The notes beneath the pieces are model-generated. The model was not told the DNA's origin and did no database searches. It saw only the letters and a program-made list of their open reading frames with translations. Source: Rhodospirillaceae bacterium (GTDB lineage: Bacteria; Pseudomonadota; Alphaproteobacteria; UBA8366). From it: a stretch of DNA of 36,328 nt. The position numbers and the translations under genes are program-made. The DNA lies in the NCBI GenBank assembly GCA_002716125.1, contig PAZH01000063.1:1-36328 (forward strand), read 5' to 3'. Below are positions 1-8,599 of this stretch, one piece after another; position 1 is the stretch's first letter; every line of letters begins with the position of its first letter.

Positions 1-615
1 ATGCTAAACGCAATAAATGCACCCATGAAAGAAAGAAAAGACCCAAAATCGGGCAACCCGATGAACATTATTCAAGATTTATACTCAGCAATTAAATCTG
101 AAAAATACACCAATATTGATCCAAACCACGCCAAATTCGAAAAGACGTATTTATTTAATCAAGTATTCGAGAAGCGAAAGGATATTGCGCTCGCCAATCT
201 CTACGGCATTCTAAAACCCGAGTTCGAGGAGAAGGCCAAGCAAGGGGACGCGAACGCGCAGTTCCAACTGGGCCTCCAGTACCTATCCGGCAAAGGTGTT
301 GCGAAGGATCCGGTGGAAGCCGAAATTTGGCTGACGAAGTCTGCCGGGCAAGGGAACGCCAACGCCCAATATACGCTCGCCCGCATGTACCACGAGGGCC
401 AAGGGGTGCCGCAGAACTACAAAGCGGCTGTTAATTGGTACACCAAAGCCGCCGAATACGGCCACAAGCACGCCCAGCATCATCTCGGCATGATGTACCA
501 CAAGGGGCTCGGTGTAGAGAAAAACGAGCAGACGGCCAAGAAATGGTGGGGCCGTGCGACTCTCCAAGGCTATCGCGTGGACGAAGACAGCGGCAGCGAG
601 ACAACTGGAAAATAG
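1..615 (+). CDS. Sel1-like (TPR-type) repeat protein
   Basis: 204 residues if the ATG at base 1 is the start. Three Sel1-type repeats fill roughly residues 80-192: each carries an A-x-A-Q-x-x-L-G/A-x-x-Y/M-x-x-G-x-G-V core followed by A-x-x-W (for example NAQFQLGLQYLSGKGV and NAQYTLARMYHEGQGV). Sel1 repeats form helical solenoids that mediate protein-protein contacts; no enzymatic domain is seen, so its partner is unknown. There is no clear signal peptide. The N-terminal 70 residues lack repeats and are encoded by visibly A/T-rich DNA, unlike the rest. Because the window begins exactly at an ATG, the true start may lie upstream, or at the in-frame ATGs at 25 or 61; none has an obvious ribosome site. 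An epoxide hydrolase gene follows after 21 bases. Confidence 0.75.
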   Translation: MLNAINAPMKERKDPKSGNPMNIIQDLYSAIKSEKYTNIDPNHAKFEKTYLFNQVFEKRKDIALANLYGILKPEFEEKAKQGDANAQFQLGLQYLSGKGVAKDPVEAEIWLTKSAGQGNANAQYTLARMYHEGQGVPQNYKAAVNWYTKAAEYGHKHAQHHLGMMYHKGLGVEKNEQTAKKWWGRATLQGYRVDEDSGSETTGK

Positions 616-636
616 CGAACACCGCGGCAACTGCGA

Positions 637-1806
637 ATGACGACAATAGCGCCCTTTGAAGTTTCCGTGCCGCAAAGCGAATTGGACGACCTGCAGGCAC
701 GCCTTGCAAATGTCCGTTGGCCGGATGAGCCGGACAATGCCGGTTGGGACTACGGCGCCAATCTCGGTTATATGCAAAAGCTGGTTGACTACTGGCGGGA
801 CGGTTTCGACTGGCGGGCGGCCGAAGCGAAGATCAACGCATTTCCGCAGTTCCATACACCTATCGCGGCCGAGAATGGCGAGACTGTCGATATTCACTTC
901 ATCCATGAGAAAGGCAGCGGCAACCAACCGATGCCATTGCTCCTTATGCATGGGTGGCCCGGTTCCATAGCGGAATTCCTCGACGTGATCGAACCCCTCG
1001 CGCACCCGGAACGGTTCGGCGGAGACGCCAATGACGGGTTCGACGTCATAGCCCCCTCCCTGCCCGGCTACGGATTCTCCGGTATCCCGAAAACGACGCT
1101 CGGGCCACAAGTCACCGCCGGCATGATGAGCCGTTTGATGCGGGAGGCGCTCGGCTTCGGGCACTATTTCGTGCAAGGCGGCGATTGGGGCGGCGTCATC
1201 GGCGCCCGAATGGCGCTGGATCATCCCGCAGGGATCACCGCACTGCACGTGAATATCCTGCCGCTGCGCCCGGGGATCGGCCCGGACGATCCCCCCCTCA
1301 GCGAGGCGGAGACCGCCTGGCTATCCGCCGCCAAGAAGCATTTACGGGATGAGACCGCGTATCAAGAAATCCAAGCGACAAAACCGCAGACTTTAGCCTA
1401 CGGATTGACGGATTCACCGGTCGGCCTGGCGAGTTGGATAACCGAGAAATTTCACCGCTGGGCGGCCCCATCGGCCGACGAGCCGCCATTCACGATGGAC
1501 CAGCTACTCACCAACATCATGGTCTATTGGGTGACTGGAACCATCAATAGTTCGACGCGGATGTATCGCGGGTTTTTCCGCAATGAACGGAGCGGCGCCA
1601 TGGCACCCGGGCAGAAAATCGAAATGCCTCTTGGCGTTTGCCTGCCGCCGAACGACCTCTATCCGCCGCCGCCGTCCGACTGGGTCCAGCGTCTCGGCAA
1701 CACCGTTCGCGAGACACGCTTGAGTTCCGGTGGTCATTTTACGGCTATGGAGGTCGGCGACGCATTCGTCTCGGACGTCCAGCAATTCTTTCGAGCCTAC
1801 CGGTGA
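637..1806 (+). CDS. Epoxide hydrolase, microsomal (EHN) type alpha/beta hydrolase
   Basis: 389 residues, normal length for bacterial microsomal-type epoxide hydrolases, which open epoxides to diols through an aspartyl ester. Seen in the sequence: an N-terminal EHN region (about 1-115, with RWPDEPDNAGWDYG), oxyanion motif HGWPG at 105-109, nucleophile motif GGDWG with Asp183, a lid tyrosine candidate Tyr310 in STRMY, a likely acidic partner Asp340 and the base His367 in GGHFTAME. The catalytic set therefore looks complete. No signal peptide, so probably cytoplasmic. The start follows the Sel1-protein gene by 21 bases, so co-transcription is plausible. The substrate cannot be read from sequence. 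Confidence 0.92.
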   Translation: MTTIAPFEVSVPQSELDDLQARLANVRWPDEPDNAGWDYGANLGYMQKLVDYWRDGFDWRAAEAKINAFPQFHTPIAAENGETVDIHFIHEKGSGNQPMPLLLMHGWPGSIAEFLDVIEPLAHPERFGGDANDGFDVIAPSLPGYGFSGIPKTTLGPQVTAGMMSRLMREALGFGHYFVQGGDWGGVIGARMALDHPAGITALHVNILPLRPGIGPDDPPLSEAETAWLSAAKKHLRDETAYQEIQATKPQTLAYGLTDSPVGLASWITEKFHRWAAPSADEPPFTMDQLLTNIMVYWVTGTINSSTRMYRGFFRNERSGAMAPGQKIEMPLGVCLPPNDLYPPPPSDWVQRLGNTVRETRLSSGGHFTAMEVGDAFVSDVQQFFRAYR

Positions 1807-1827
1807 CCTACCCGGTGAATCGGTATC

Positions 1828-1833
1828 TATAAT
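1828..1833 (+). promoter_or_regulatory. Candidate -10 box upstream of the histidine kinase
   Basis: A perfect TATAAT hexamer lies in the short gap after the epoxide hydrolase gene. No good -35 partner is visible (GTGACC at 1804-1809 is the nearest, with an 18-base gap), so this is a weak promoter call that rests mainly on the consensus -10. Confidence 0.3.
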
Positions 1834-1920
1834 TTTACCAGCTCGCCCCTATTGTACTATTCTAATACCGCCAGACGCTTGAGAAACCGTCGCACTTGCG
1901 ATGATCGCAATGAGGGTGAG

Positions 1921-3900
1921 TTGGACGACAGTATTAAATCCATCGAGGAAAACCGACGGCGTTCAGCGCTGGATTCCCTTGGTATCCTCGACACGCCCAA
2001 AGAGGAACGGTTCGATCGTCTTGCCCGCATAGCGCAGAATTATTTCAAGGTCCCGATCGTTCTCATCACATTCCTCGATGGGGAGCGACAATGGTACAAG
2101 TCACATATCGGCGTGACCGAAAGCGAAGGGCCGCACGCCATGTCCTTCTGCAGTCACACGATCGAAGAAGACCGTATCCTTTATCTCTCGGACACGTCGA
2201 AAGACGCCCAGTTTCGCGACCACCCCTATGTCGTCGGGCCGCCGCATATTCGGTTCTACGCCGGCGCACCGATCCGAACACCGGACGGATACCGCGTCGG
2301 TACTTTGTGCATCGTCGACACAAAACCACGCACGATGTCGGAGATCGAACTGCAGGTCTTTCGCGACATCGCGGAAGCGGTCGAGCACGAGGTCGGACAG
2401 TCAGACAAAGCCGCGATCTACGCTGCGCATCAAGCCAGCTTTTCGAACGCAATTCTCGACACCGTCCCGGACGCCATTATTACGTTGGACGAAAACGGGA
2501 ATATTCGAACCTGCAATCACTCGGCCGAAAGCGTCTTCGGCTACAGCAGCGAAGAACTCTTACAAAGCAACATCAACGACTTATTCGCAAAACCCTACGC
2601 GTTTCAGACATCGTCCGACGAAAAGGACAATTCACCGAAGCAATGGGTCGACGCGGACGGGCGCCCGCACGATATCGAAGGCATTCGCAAGGACGGCCAA
2701 TCGTTTTCCATGCAAATCGCGCTCAATGAAATGGCGCATTTCAACCAGCGCCAATTTGTCGGCATTGCGCGCGACGTCAGTGACCAAAAGACCCAAGAAT
2801 GGCTGCTCGATGCAATCATCGAGAACTTGCCCAGTATGGTCTTCGTCAAGGATGCAGAGGATCTGTCGTTTACACTGTTCAATCGAGCCAGTGAGGAACT
2901 TCTCGGGGCATCTCGACATTTCCTGATTGGCAAGTCCGATTTCGATTTCGTTCCCGAGGAACAAGCAACTGCGTTCACGCGAAAGGACCGAGAGGTCTTA
3001 AAAAACGATGGCCCGGTCGATATCTGGGAAGAGCCGATCGATTCCCCCACCAAAGGGCGCCGCATCTTACACACGCGAAAAGTGGCCATTCGCGATGAGC
3101 GCGGCACACCGCGATATCTTCTGGGAATTTCCCAGGACATTACAGAGCGCAAACGGATCGAAAACGAACTCGCCGCCAGTCTTGAAGAGACCGAGCGCGC
3201 AAGTCGCGGCAAATCCGAGTTCCTCGCACATATGAGCCATGAACTGCGCTCGCCGCTCAATTCGATTATCGGGTTCTCGGAGATTATGCGCGATGGGCAA
3301 TTCGGCAAACTTAACGAGCGCTATGCCGAATACTCGGGCGACATCTATAACTCAGCGACGCACCTGTTGGAGCTGATCAACGAAATTCTCGATATCTCGC
3401 GTATTGAGGCCGGCGAGTTGGACTTGGACGAATCCGATGTCGACCTCGCACAACCCATTTACGATGCGGTGCGGTCGATAAGCGTCAATTCCTCTCAGAA
3501 ATCGCAGACGCTGTCCGCCGATATCGAGGCGGGCAAATACAAATTGCGTGCGGACTCGCGGCAGATTCGCCAAATCCTCATCAATCTGCTCACCAACGCG
3601 GTGCGCTTCACGCCGGAGGACGGGAGAATAACCGTCGATGTCGTTCGTCGTGACGATGGCGGATTGGACCTGACGGTCGCCGACACCGGAATTGGCATCG
3701 CCGCGGAAGATATTCCCAAGGTTTTGGAGCCTTTTGGCCAAGCGCGGCAAGATTCTTCGTTGGCACATGAGGGGACCGGTCTCGGCTTAACGCTCTGTAA
3801 ACGGCTCGCAGAACTGCATGGTGGCGCCATTGCCATCGAAAGCGCCCTGGGAGACGGCACAACCGTCACGATCTCATTTCCAGCCGAGCGCACGTTATAA
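1921..3900 (+). CDS. Soluble GAF-PAS-PAS sensor histidine kinase
   Basis: Counting from the TTG at 1921 gives 659 residues. I chose this start because a GAGGG stretch sits just upstream and the family usually begins shortly before the ENRRRSALDSLGILDT motif; an upstream in-frame TTG at 1852 would add 23 residues. Domain order: GAF about 30-162, PAS about 172-290, second PAS about 295-415 (ending in a PAC-like GISQDITERK), HisKA with the phospho-acceptor His440 in the H-box SHELRSPLNS, then a HATPase domain with N-box NLLTNAVRFTP, G1 DTGIGI, F-box FGQ and G2 GTGLGL. No membrane segment is seen, so it senses an internal signal. No response regulator is adjacent, making it an orphan kinase whose partner and signal are unknown. 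Confidence 0.9.
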   Translation: MDDSIKSIEENRRRSALDSLGILDTPKEERFDRLARIAQNYFKVPIVLITFLDGERQWYKSHIGVTESEGPHAMSFCSHTIEEDRILYLSDTSKDAQFRDHPYVVGPPHIRFYAGAPIRTPDGYRVGTLCIVDTKPRTMSEIELQVFRDIAEAVEHEVGQSDKAAIYAAHQASFSNAILDTVPDAIITLDENGNIRTCNHSAESVFGYSSEELLQSNINDLFAKPYAFQTSSDEKDNSPKQWVDADGRPHDIEGIRKDGQSFSMQIALNEMAHFNQRQFVGIARDVSDQKTQEWLLDAIIENLPSMVFVKDAEDLSFTLFNRASEELLGASRHFLIGKSDFDFVPEEQATAFTRKDREVLKNDGPVDIWEEPIDSPTKGRRILHTRKVAIRDERGTPRYLLGISQDITERKRIENELAASLEETERASRGKSEFLAHMSHELRSPLNSIIGFSEIMRDGQFGKLNERYAEYSGDIYNSATHLLELINEILDISRIEAGELDLDESDVDLAQPIYDAVRSISVNSSQKSQTLSADIEAGKYKLRADSRQIRQILINLLTNAVRFTPEDGRITVDVVRRDDGGLDLTVADTGIGIAAEDIPKVLEPFGQARQDSSLAHEGTGLGLTLCKRLAELHGGAIAIESALGDGTTVTISFPAERTL

Positions 3901-3987
3901 ACCGGAAATTTCGGCATTAGAGCCTTTGACGCCGCGCGTTCGAACGATAGTTCCGTATGCAGGAAACGCATTCTAGGAAAATCGATT

Positions 3988-5052
3988 ATGGGCAAGAAGA
4001 TCGCAATTGTCGGCACGGGCGCCGTCGGCGGATATGCCGGGGCTTATATGGCGCAAGCCGGAGAAGACGTCACTTTCATCGATTTCTGGCCGGAAAACGT
4101 CGAAAAGATGCGAGCGGACGGCCTGAAGATCAGTCACATCCGTGACGTGCCGGAGTTCACGGTACCGGTGAACGCGATCCATATGACGGAACTGCAAGAG
4201 ACAGCGAAGTCCGATCCCTTCGACATCGCTTTCGTTTGCGTTAAGTCGTACGATACGGCCTGGGCGACGATGATGATCCAACAGTATCTGTCGCCCAACG
4301 GCTATATCGTCTCCCTGCAGAACTGCATCAACGAAGAGACCATCGCCGGGATCGTCGGCTGGGGCCGTGTCCTTGGCTGCATTGCCAGTTCGATCACAGT
4401 CGATCTTTGCGAACCGGGCCATGTGCGACGCGCCGCGGGCAAGAGTGCCGCCAACCACACCGTCTTCCGCGTCGGTGAAGTTCACGGTCGGATCACAGAG
4501 CGAGCGGAGGAAATCTGCAAGCTGGTGGCCTATGCCGATTCCGCTTACACGACCGAGAATATATGGGGCGAACGTTGGTCCAAACTGGTCACCAACGGCA
4601 TGGCGAACGGAATGTCCGCCAGCACCGGCCTGATAAGCAAAGAAATTTTGCTGGATGACGGTCTGCGCCATTTCTCGGCGAAACTCGGCAGCGAAGGCAT
4701 CCGGGTCGGTCAGGCGCTTGGATACCAGCTAGAGGAAATTCATCACATCGATCCGGAGATTATCGCCAAGGCTGGCGAAGGCGACGCCGAGGCAAAAGCG
4801 GCCTGGGACGAACATCGCTTGAAAGAGGCGAACAAGCCGGGCGGCGGCGCGCATCGACCTTCAATGGGTCAAGACATGGTCAAAGGCCGGCGAACGGAGA
4901 TCGAATTCATCAACGGCTTCATTTGCGACAAAGCGAAGGAAATCGGAATGGATACGCCAGCCAATGCCGCGCTCACCGACATCGTCAAACGCGTCTATAA
5001 AGGCGAGTTGGAACCGGACAAGAAACACATCCTCGATTTGCGAATGAATTAG
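3988..5052 (+). CDS. Ketopantoate reductase (PanE/ApbA) family oxidoreductase
   Basis: 354 residues. The N-terminus carries a Rossmann NAD(P)-binding motif GTGAVGGYAG (10-19). The family lysine region appears as CVKSYDTAW, and the C-terminal helical domain shows the typical block RPSMGQDMVKGRRTEIEF followed by NGFICDKAKEIGMDTPANA. Known members reduce 2-ketopantoate to pantoate for coenzyme A synthesis, but many catabolic paralogues act on other 2-oxo acids. This one is longer than housekeeping PanE (about 300 residues), with an inserted acidic helical stretch around 255-285, and sits among catabolic genes, so I infer a paralogue rather than PanE itself. A weak AGGAAA precedes the ATG. Confidence 0.85.
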   Translation: MGKKIAIVGTGAVGGYAGAYMAQAGEDVTFIDFWPENVEKMRADGLKISHIRDVPEFTVPVNAIHMTELQETAKSDPFDIAFVCVKSYDTAWATMMIQQYLSPNGYIVSLQNCINEETIAGIVGWGRVLGCIASSITVDLCEPGHVRRAAGKSAANHTVFRVGEVHGRITERAEEICKLVAYADSAYTTENIWGERWSKLVTNGMANGMSASTGLISKEILLDDGLRHFSAKLGSEGIRVGQALGYQLEEIHHIDPEIIAKAGEGDAEAKAAWDEHRLKEANKPGGGAHRPSMGQDMVKGRRTEIEFINGFICDKAKEIGMDTPANAALTDIVKRVYKGELEPDKKHILDLRMN

Positions 5053-5060
5053 GACGCGAA

Positions 5061-5174
5061 GTCATTCCGGGGCGCGGAGCGACGCCGGAAATTTGTCCGA
5101 AGCCTTCGCATTTACCGAAGTGCTTTGAAATACTCTCGAAACTTATTCCGGCTCGCGGCCGCGTCCGGAATGAC
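5061..5174. repeat. Intergenic palindromic repeat, GTCATTCCGG family
   Basis: GTCATTCCGG at 5061-5070 is matched by its exact reverse complement CCGGAATGAC at 5165-5174, and similarity continues inward imperfectly over about 35 bases per arm (left arm GGCGCGGAGC, inverted right arm ACGCGGCCGC). It fills most of the gap between two co-directional genes. This looks like a dispersed REP/MITE-like element; there is no coding potential inside. Confidence 0.7.
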
Positions 5175-5196
5175 GAGGCGCTAGAAGGAAATAGCA

Positions 5197-6228
5197 ATGC
5201 ACTTTGACGTCATGACCCGCGCGGATTCTTGGGAGAACATTGCCGCCTTTGCCCGCGATGTCGAACGCGTCGGTATGTCGGGCATCCTCTTCACCGAAGG
5301 CGGACAAGTTCCTTGGATGATGATCGCTGCGGCGGCGCAAGCCGCGCCGAGTCTGCATCACTCCACCGGAATCGCGGTTGCATTCCCGCGCAGCCCCATG
5401 GTCTCCGCGCAGGTCGCTTGGGAACTCGCGGCAAACACCCAAGGAAAATTCCGGCTCGGGCTTGGCAGCCAGGTGAAACCGCACATCGAGCGGCGCTACG
5501 GTGTAGCGTTCGAACAGCCGGCAAAGCGAATGCGCGACTATATGCTGGCCGTCAAAGCGTCCATTTGCGCGTTCCGCGGCGACGAGCGCCTTGCCCATGA
5601 CGGCCCTTTCTACAAATTGAACCTTCTGACACCGCAATGGTCGCCGCCCCGTCACGACTTCGAAGACATTAAAATCGACATGTCGGCGGTAAACCCATTG
5701 ATGCTGAAGGTGACAGGAGAAGTTGCAGACGGATTACACCTGCACCCGATGCACTCCATGCCATACATCGAGAACCGCGTTCTGCCAGCATTGAAAGAAG
5801 GTGCGGAATCCGCCGGGCGAAGCCTCGATGATATCGATCTGATCGTCCCGGTCCTCGCGGTTCCGGGGGATTCGCCGGAGGAGCAAGCCAATATGGCGAA
5901 GGAGGCGAAGACAGCCATCGGATTTTACGGCTCGACGCCTGGCTACGCCTTCCAGTTCGACGATCTCGGTTACGAAGGGGTGCGCGTAAAGCTCGCGGAG
6001 ACGCTGCGCAGCGGTGGACGAGATGCGCTTGCGGCTGAAGTCAGCGACGAGTTGCTCGACCAATTCGGGCTGGTCGCCCGCTGGGACGACATGGCGGACA
6101 AACTGATCGCGCGATACAAAGGCCTGGCCAGTCGGGTGGTCATGTATCTCGCAAAACCTTCGATCCTGGAAGACCCGAAGAATCTTGAGAAATGGGGCGA
6201 AATTGCCCGCGCCGTTCGGGCCGCCTAG
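5197..6228 (+). CDS. LLM-class (luciferase-like) flavin-dependent oxidoreductase
   Basis: 343 residues, a single luciferase-like TIM-barrel domain. Recognisable blocks are the N-terminal SWENIAAFARDVERVGMSGILFTEGG, the AVAFPRSPMVSAQVAWELA stretch, the FRLGLGSQVKPHIERRYG motif and the late SAVNPLMLKVTGEVADGLHLHP block. This arrangement fits the F420- or FMN-dependent subgroup often annotated as TIGR03617-like. Members oxidise or reduce small organic substrates; the actual cofactor and substrate are not determined here. The start is supported by GAAGGAA a few bases before the ATG. It lies between a ketopantoate-reductase-like gene and a small membrane protein gene, all on the same strand, but a 144-base repeat-filled gap separates it from the former. 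Confidence 0.88.
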   Translation: MHFDVMTRADSWENIAAFARDVERVGMSGILFTEGGQVPWMMIAAAAQAAPSLHHSTGIAVAFPRSPMVSAQVAWELAANTQGKFRLGLGSQVKPHIERRYGVAFEQPAKRMRDYMLAVKASICAFRGDERLAHDGPFYKLNLLTPQWSPPRHDFEDIKIDMSAVNPLMLKVTGEVADGLHLHPMHSMPYIENRVLPALKEGAESAGRSLDDIDLIVPVLAVPGDSPEEQANMAKEAKTAIGFYGSTPGYAFQFDDLGYEGVRVKLAETLRSGGRDALAAEVSDELLDQFGLVARWDDMADKLIARYKGLASRVVMYLAKPSILEDPKNLEKWGEIARAVRAA

Positions 6229-6264
6229 TTTCGACATTTAGCGGCTGGTGTTGTAGAGACCCAT

Positions 6265-6810
6265 ATGGACCGCATTCTCGAGATCGTTGCACACACGCCC
6301 CTGTGGGTCTGGCCGCTTTTCGCCGCTCTTTTGTGGCTCGGTATCCGTGCCGGGCAAACGCGTATCGTCGGCTATTGGCAACTTTGGATTCTGCCGGCCG
6401 CGATCTTTGCCGTTTCTTTCACTTCCATCTTGGCGATGGAACCCGGCACCTCATCGGTCGCCTCCTGGATTTTCGGCATTGCGGCTGGCTGCGGCCTTGG
6501 TTGGTCATTCCATCGAGATGAAACGCTTCGTGTCGACCGAGAACACGGTCTCCTCCGGTTCGAAGGCGAGTGGAAAACGCTCATCCTGATTCTCATCGTC
6601 TTCGTCTACCGGTACTATTGGGGATACAAAACCGCGACGGCACCCGAGCTGGTAACAATACCGGGCGTGGCGTTGAGCTATGTCGGCTTCAATGGGATTT
6701 TGACCGGCCTCTTCATCGGTTGGCGTCTCCATACCTTTTATGTCTATCGGATGGGTCCAACCGAAGACCTCACCATCGCGGATGACGAGGCCACGCCCAC
6801 GGACGCGTGA
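6265..6810 (+). CDS. Small integral membrane protein, DUF6622-like
   Basis: 181 residues with about five hydrophobic segments, beginning TPLWVWPLFAALLWLGIRAG, then WILPAAIFAVSFTSIL, a glycine-rich SWIFGIAAGCGLGWSF, LILILIVFVYRYYWGY and VGFNGILTGLFIGWRL. The opening HTPLWVWPLFAALLW resembles the DUF6622 family as I remember it; no function is known for that family. The C-terminus is acidic and likely cytoplasmic. It lies 36 bases after the LLM oxidoreductase gene, so the two may be co-transcribed, but nothing in the sequence ties their functions together. Confidence 0.65.
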   Translation: MDRILEIVAHTPLWVWPLFAALLWLGIRAGQTRIVGYWQLWILPAAIFAVSFTSILAMEPGTSSVASWIFGIAAGCGLGWSFHRDETLRVDREHGLLRFEGEWKTLILILIVFVYRYYWGYKTATAPELVTIPGVALSYVGFNGILTGLFIGWRLHTFYVYRMGPTEDLTIADDEATPTDA

Positions 6811-6897
6811 TTTGGGGCCTCTATTTCCCTGCCCTAGCCCTCGTCACCTCACCGCGGCGATTTATCTCCTTTTCAAAGATTGCAAAGGAGAAACGCC

Positions 6898-8043
6898 ATG
6901 GGACCGCTCAAAGGTGTGAAAGTCGTTGAATTCGCAGGTATCGGACCAGGTCCGTTCTGCTGCATGTTGCTGGCCGATATGGGAGCGGACGTGCTTCGTG
7001 TCGACCGCGCCATGAATGTCGGAAACGATCAATATGAACCGAAATACAACAACTTGCTGCGCGGCCGGAAGAATATCGCGCTCGACCTTAAACATCCGGA
7101 CGGGGTCGAGGCGGCACTCAAGCTCTGCGATCAAGCCGACATTATTATCGAAGGGTTCCGCCCAGGCGTTATGGAACGGCTCGGGCTGGGGCCCGATGTC
7201 GTCTTTGCACGCAACAAAAAGGTCGTCTACGGGCGCATGACAGGCTGGGGGCAAAACGGCCCCATCGCAAAGACGCCCGGACACGATATCAACTATATCG
7301 CGCTGTCGGGCGCTCTCTATGCCATTGGCTCGAAGGAAAGCGGCCCGGTACCGCCCTTAAACCTGGTCGGCGATTTCGGCGGTGGCGCGCTTTACATGGC
7401 GATGGGCGCGCTCGCGGCCTATATCGAGGCGCAGAAATCCGGCGAAGGCCAAGTTGTCGACACCTCTATGGTCGAGGGGGCCGCCTCTTTGATGACGGCG
7501 GTCTACGGCATGTTGGCAGACGGCCGATACATCGAAGAACGCGAAACCAACCGCCTCGACGGCGGCTGCCACCACTACAACGTCTATGAGACGAGCGACG
7601 GCGAGCACATCTGCATCGGCTCGAACGAACCGCAATTCTATGCCGAAATGCTGAAAACCGTCGGCCTCGACCAAGCCAATTTGCCGGAACAGACGGACCG
7701 CAAATACTGGCCGGAAATGACCGAACGTCTCGCGGCGATCTTCAAAACCAAAACGCGAGAGGAATGGACCGAACTTATGGAGCAGAAGGAAATCTGCTAC
7801 GCACCAGTCCTGCGACCGAGCGAAGCCATCAAGCATCACCATAATGTGGCGCGAAACACCTTCGTCGAAGTCGACGGTTTCCCACAGCCCGGACCCGCAC
7901 CGAAATTCTCGCGGACCGAAAGCATGACCCCGATGGGCTGCGCTTATGCGGGCGAACACACTGAAGAAGCCCTTGGCGAGTGGGGCTTTGCCGCCACCGA
8001 TATTGCCGCACTCACCGAGTCCGGCGCCGCAAAGCAGCGTTAG
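6898..8043 (+). CDS. Family III CoA-transferase fold enzyme, alpha-methylacyl-CoA racemase type
   Basis: 381 residues from the ATG at 6898, chosen because AAAGGAG lies seven bases upstream. The N-terminal GIGPGPFCCMLLADMGADVLRVDR and RGRKNIALDLK blocks define the CaiB/BaiF family III fold. The residues expected for alpha-methylacyl-CoA racemase are present: His129 and Asp130 in the GHDINY motif, Asp159 in NLVGDFGGG and Glu244 in GSNEPQFY. True CoA-transferases of this fold use an Asp nucleophile in a different context, so racemase activity on 2-methyl-branched acyl-CoA esters is the better inference. Such enzymes feed branched or steroid side chains into beta-oxidation. A cupin gene follows after four bases, strongly suggesting an operon. 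Confidence 0.88.
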   Translation: MGPLKGVKVVEFAGIGPGPFCCMLLADMGADVLRVDRAMNVGNDQYEPKYNNLLRGRKNIALDLKHPDGVEAALKLCDQADIIIEGFRPGVMERLGLGPDVVFARNKKVVYGRMTGWGQNGPIAKTPGHDINYIALSGALYAIGSKESGPVPPLNLVGDFGGGALYMAMGALAAYIEAQKSGEGQVVDTSMVEGAASLMTAVYGMLADGRYIEERETNRLDGGCHHYNVYETSDGEHICIGSNEPQFYAEMLKTVGLDQANLPEQTDRKYWPEMTERLAAIFKTKTREEWTELMEQKEICYAPVLRPSEAIKHHHNVARNTFVEVDGFPQPGPAPKFSRTESMTPMGCAYAGEHTEEALGEWGFAATDIAALTESGAAKQR

Positions 8044-8047
8044 AATC

Positions 8048-8599
8048 ATGGCACGCAAATTCAGACGCGTCGTGACCGGCCATGACGCAGACGGCAAAGC
8101 GATCTGTGTCTCCGACGAGGAAGCGACAGCAATTCTCCAGCGCCCGGCGAGACCCGGCGTCACAATGACAAACCTTTGGCGGACGACAACAACGCCGGCA
8201 GAGTTCGACGGCCCGGAAGAAACCGTGGGCGGCCCCTTCCTACTTCACCCGCCGGAAAACGGGTCTGTCTTTCGCGTCATCGAGTTTGAACCGGAAGACC
8301 AGGAAGTTTTGGCGACCCTGGACGGCAAAACGGCATTCAGCGATATGGGCGCCGCGCATGCCATTGTGGAGGACGCGCGTCATCCCTTTATGCATAGAAC
8401 CGACAGCGTCGACTACGCCATCATCCTGAAGGGCGAGATTGACATGCTGCTCGACGATAGCGAGGTGCATCTTAAGGAAGGCGACATGCTGGTACAGCGC
8501 GGCACCAATCACGCTTGGTCGAACCGTGGAACCGAAAGTTGCTTTGTCGCCTTCGTGCTGATCGACGGGATCGCGAAAGCCGAGGATTCGTCTTCATAG
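8048..8599 (+). CDS. Cupin-domain protein
   Basis: 183 residues from the ATG at 8048, four bases after the racemase-like stop. The single cupin barrel occupies about residues 110-178. Motif 1 reads HPFMHRTDSVDYAIILKGE, with Asp at the position of the usual metal-binding Glu; motif 2 reads EGDMLVQRGTNHAW, with the late His kept. The MHRTDSVDY variant is common in a group of uncharacterised single-domain cupins. An N-terminal extension of about 100 residues has no recognised domain. Its reaction is unknown; the context implies a role next to the acyl-CoA enzyme. The 3' end overlaps the convergent MFS gene by six bases. Confidence 0.82.
   Translation: MARKFRRVVTGHDADGKAICVSDEEATAILQRPARPGVTMTNLWRTTTTPAEFDGPEETVGGPFLLHPPENGSVFRVIEFEPEDQEVLATLDGKTAFSDMGAAHAIVEDARHPFMHRTDSVDYAIILKGEIDMLLDDSEVHLKEGDMLVQRGTNHAWSNRGTESCFVAFVLIDGIAKAEDSSS

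Noticed and set aside
283..1248. A 321-codon open frame on the minus strand.
   Set aside because: It is antisense to the Sel1 and epoxide hydrolase genes, both with clear family motifs. Its translation shows no domain.
3973..4671. A 232-codon minus-strand open frame.
   Set aside because: Antisense to the ketopantoate reductase-like gene with no recognisable domain.
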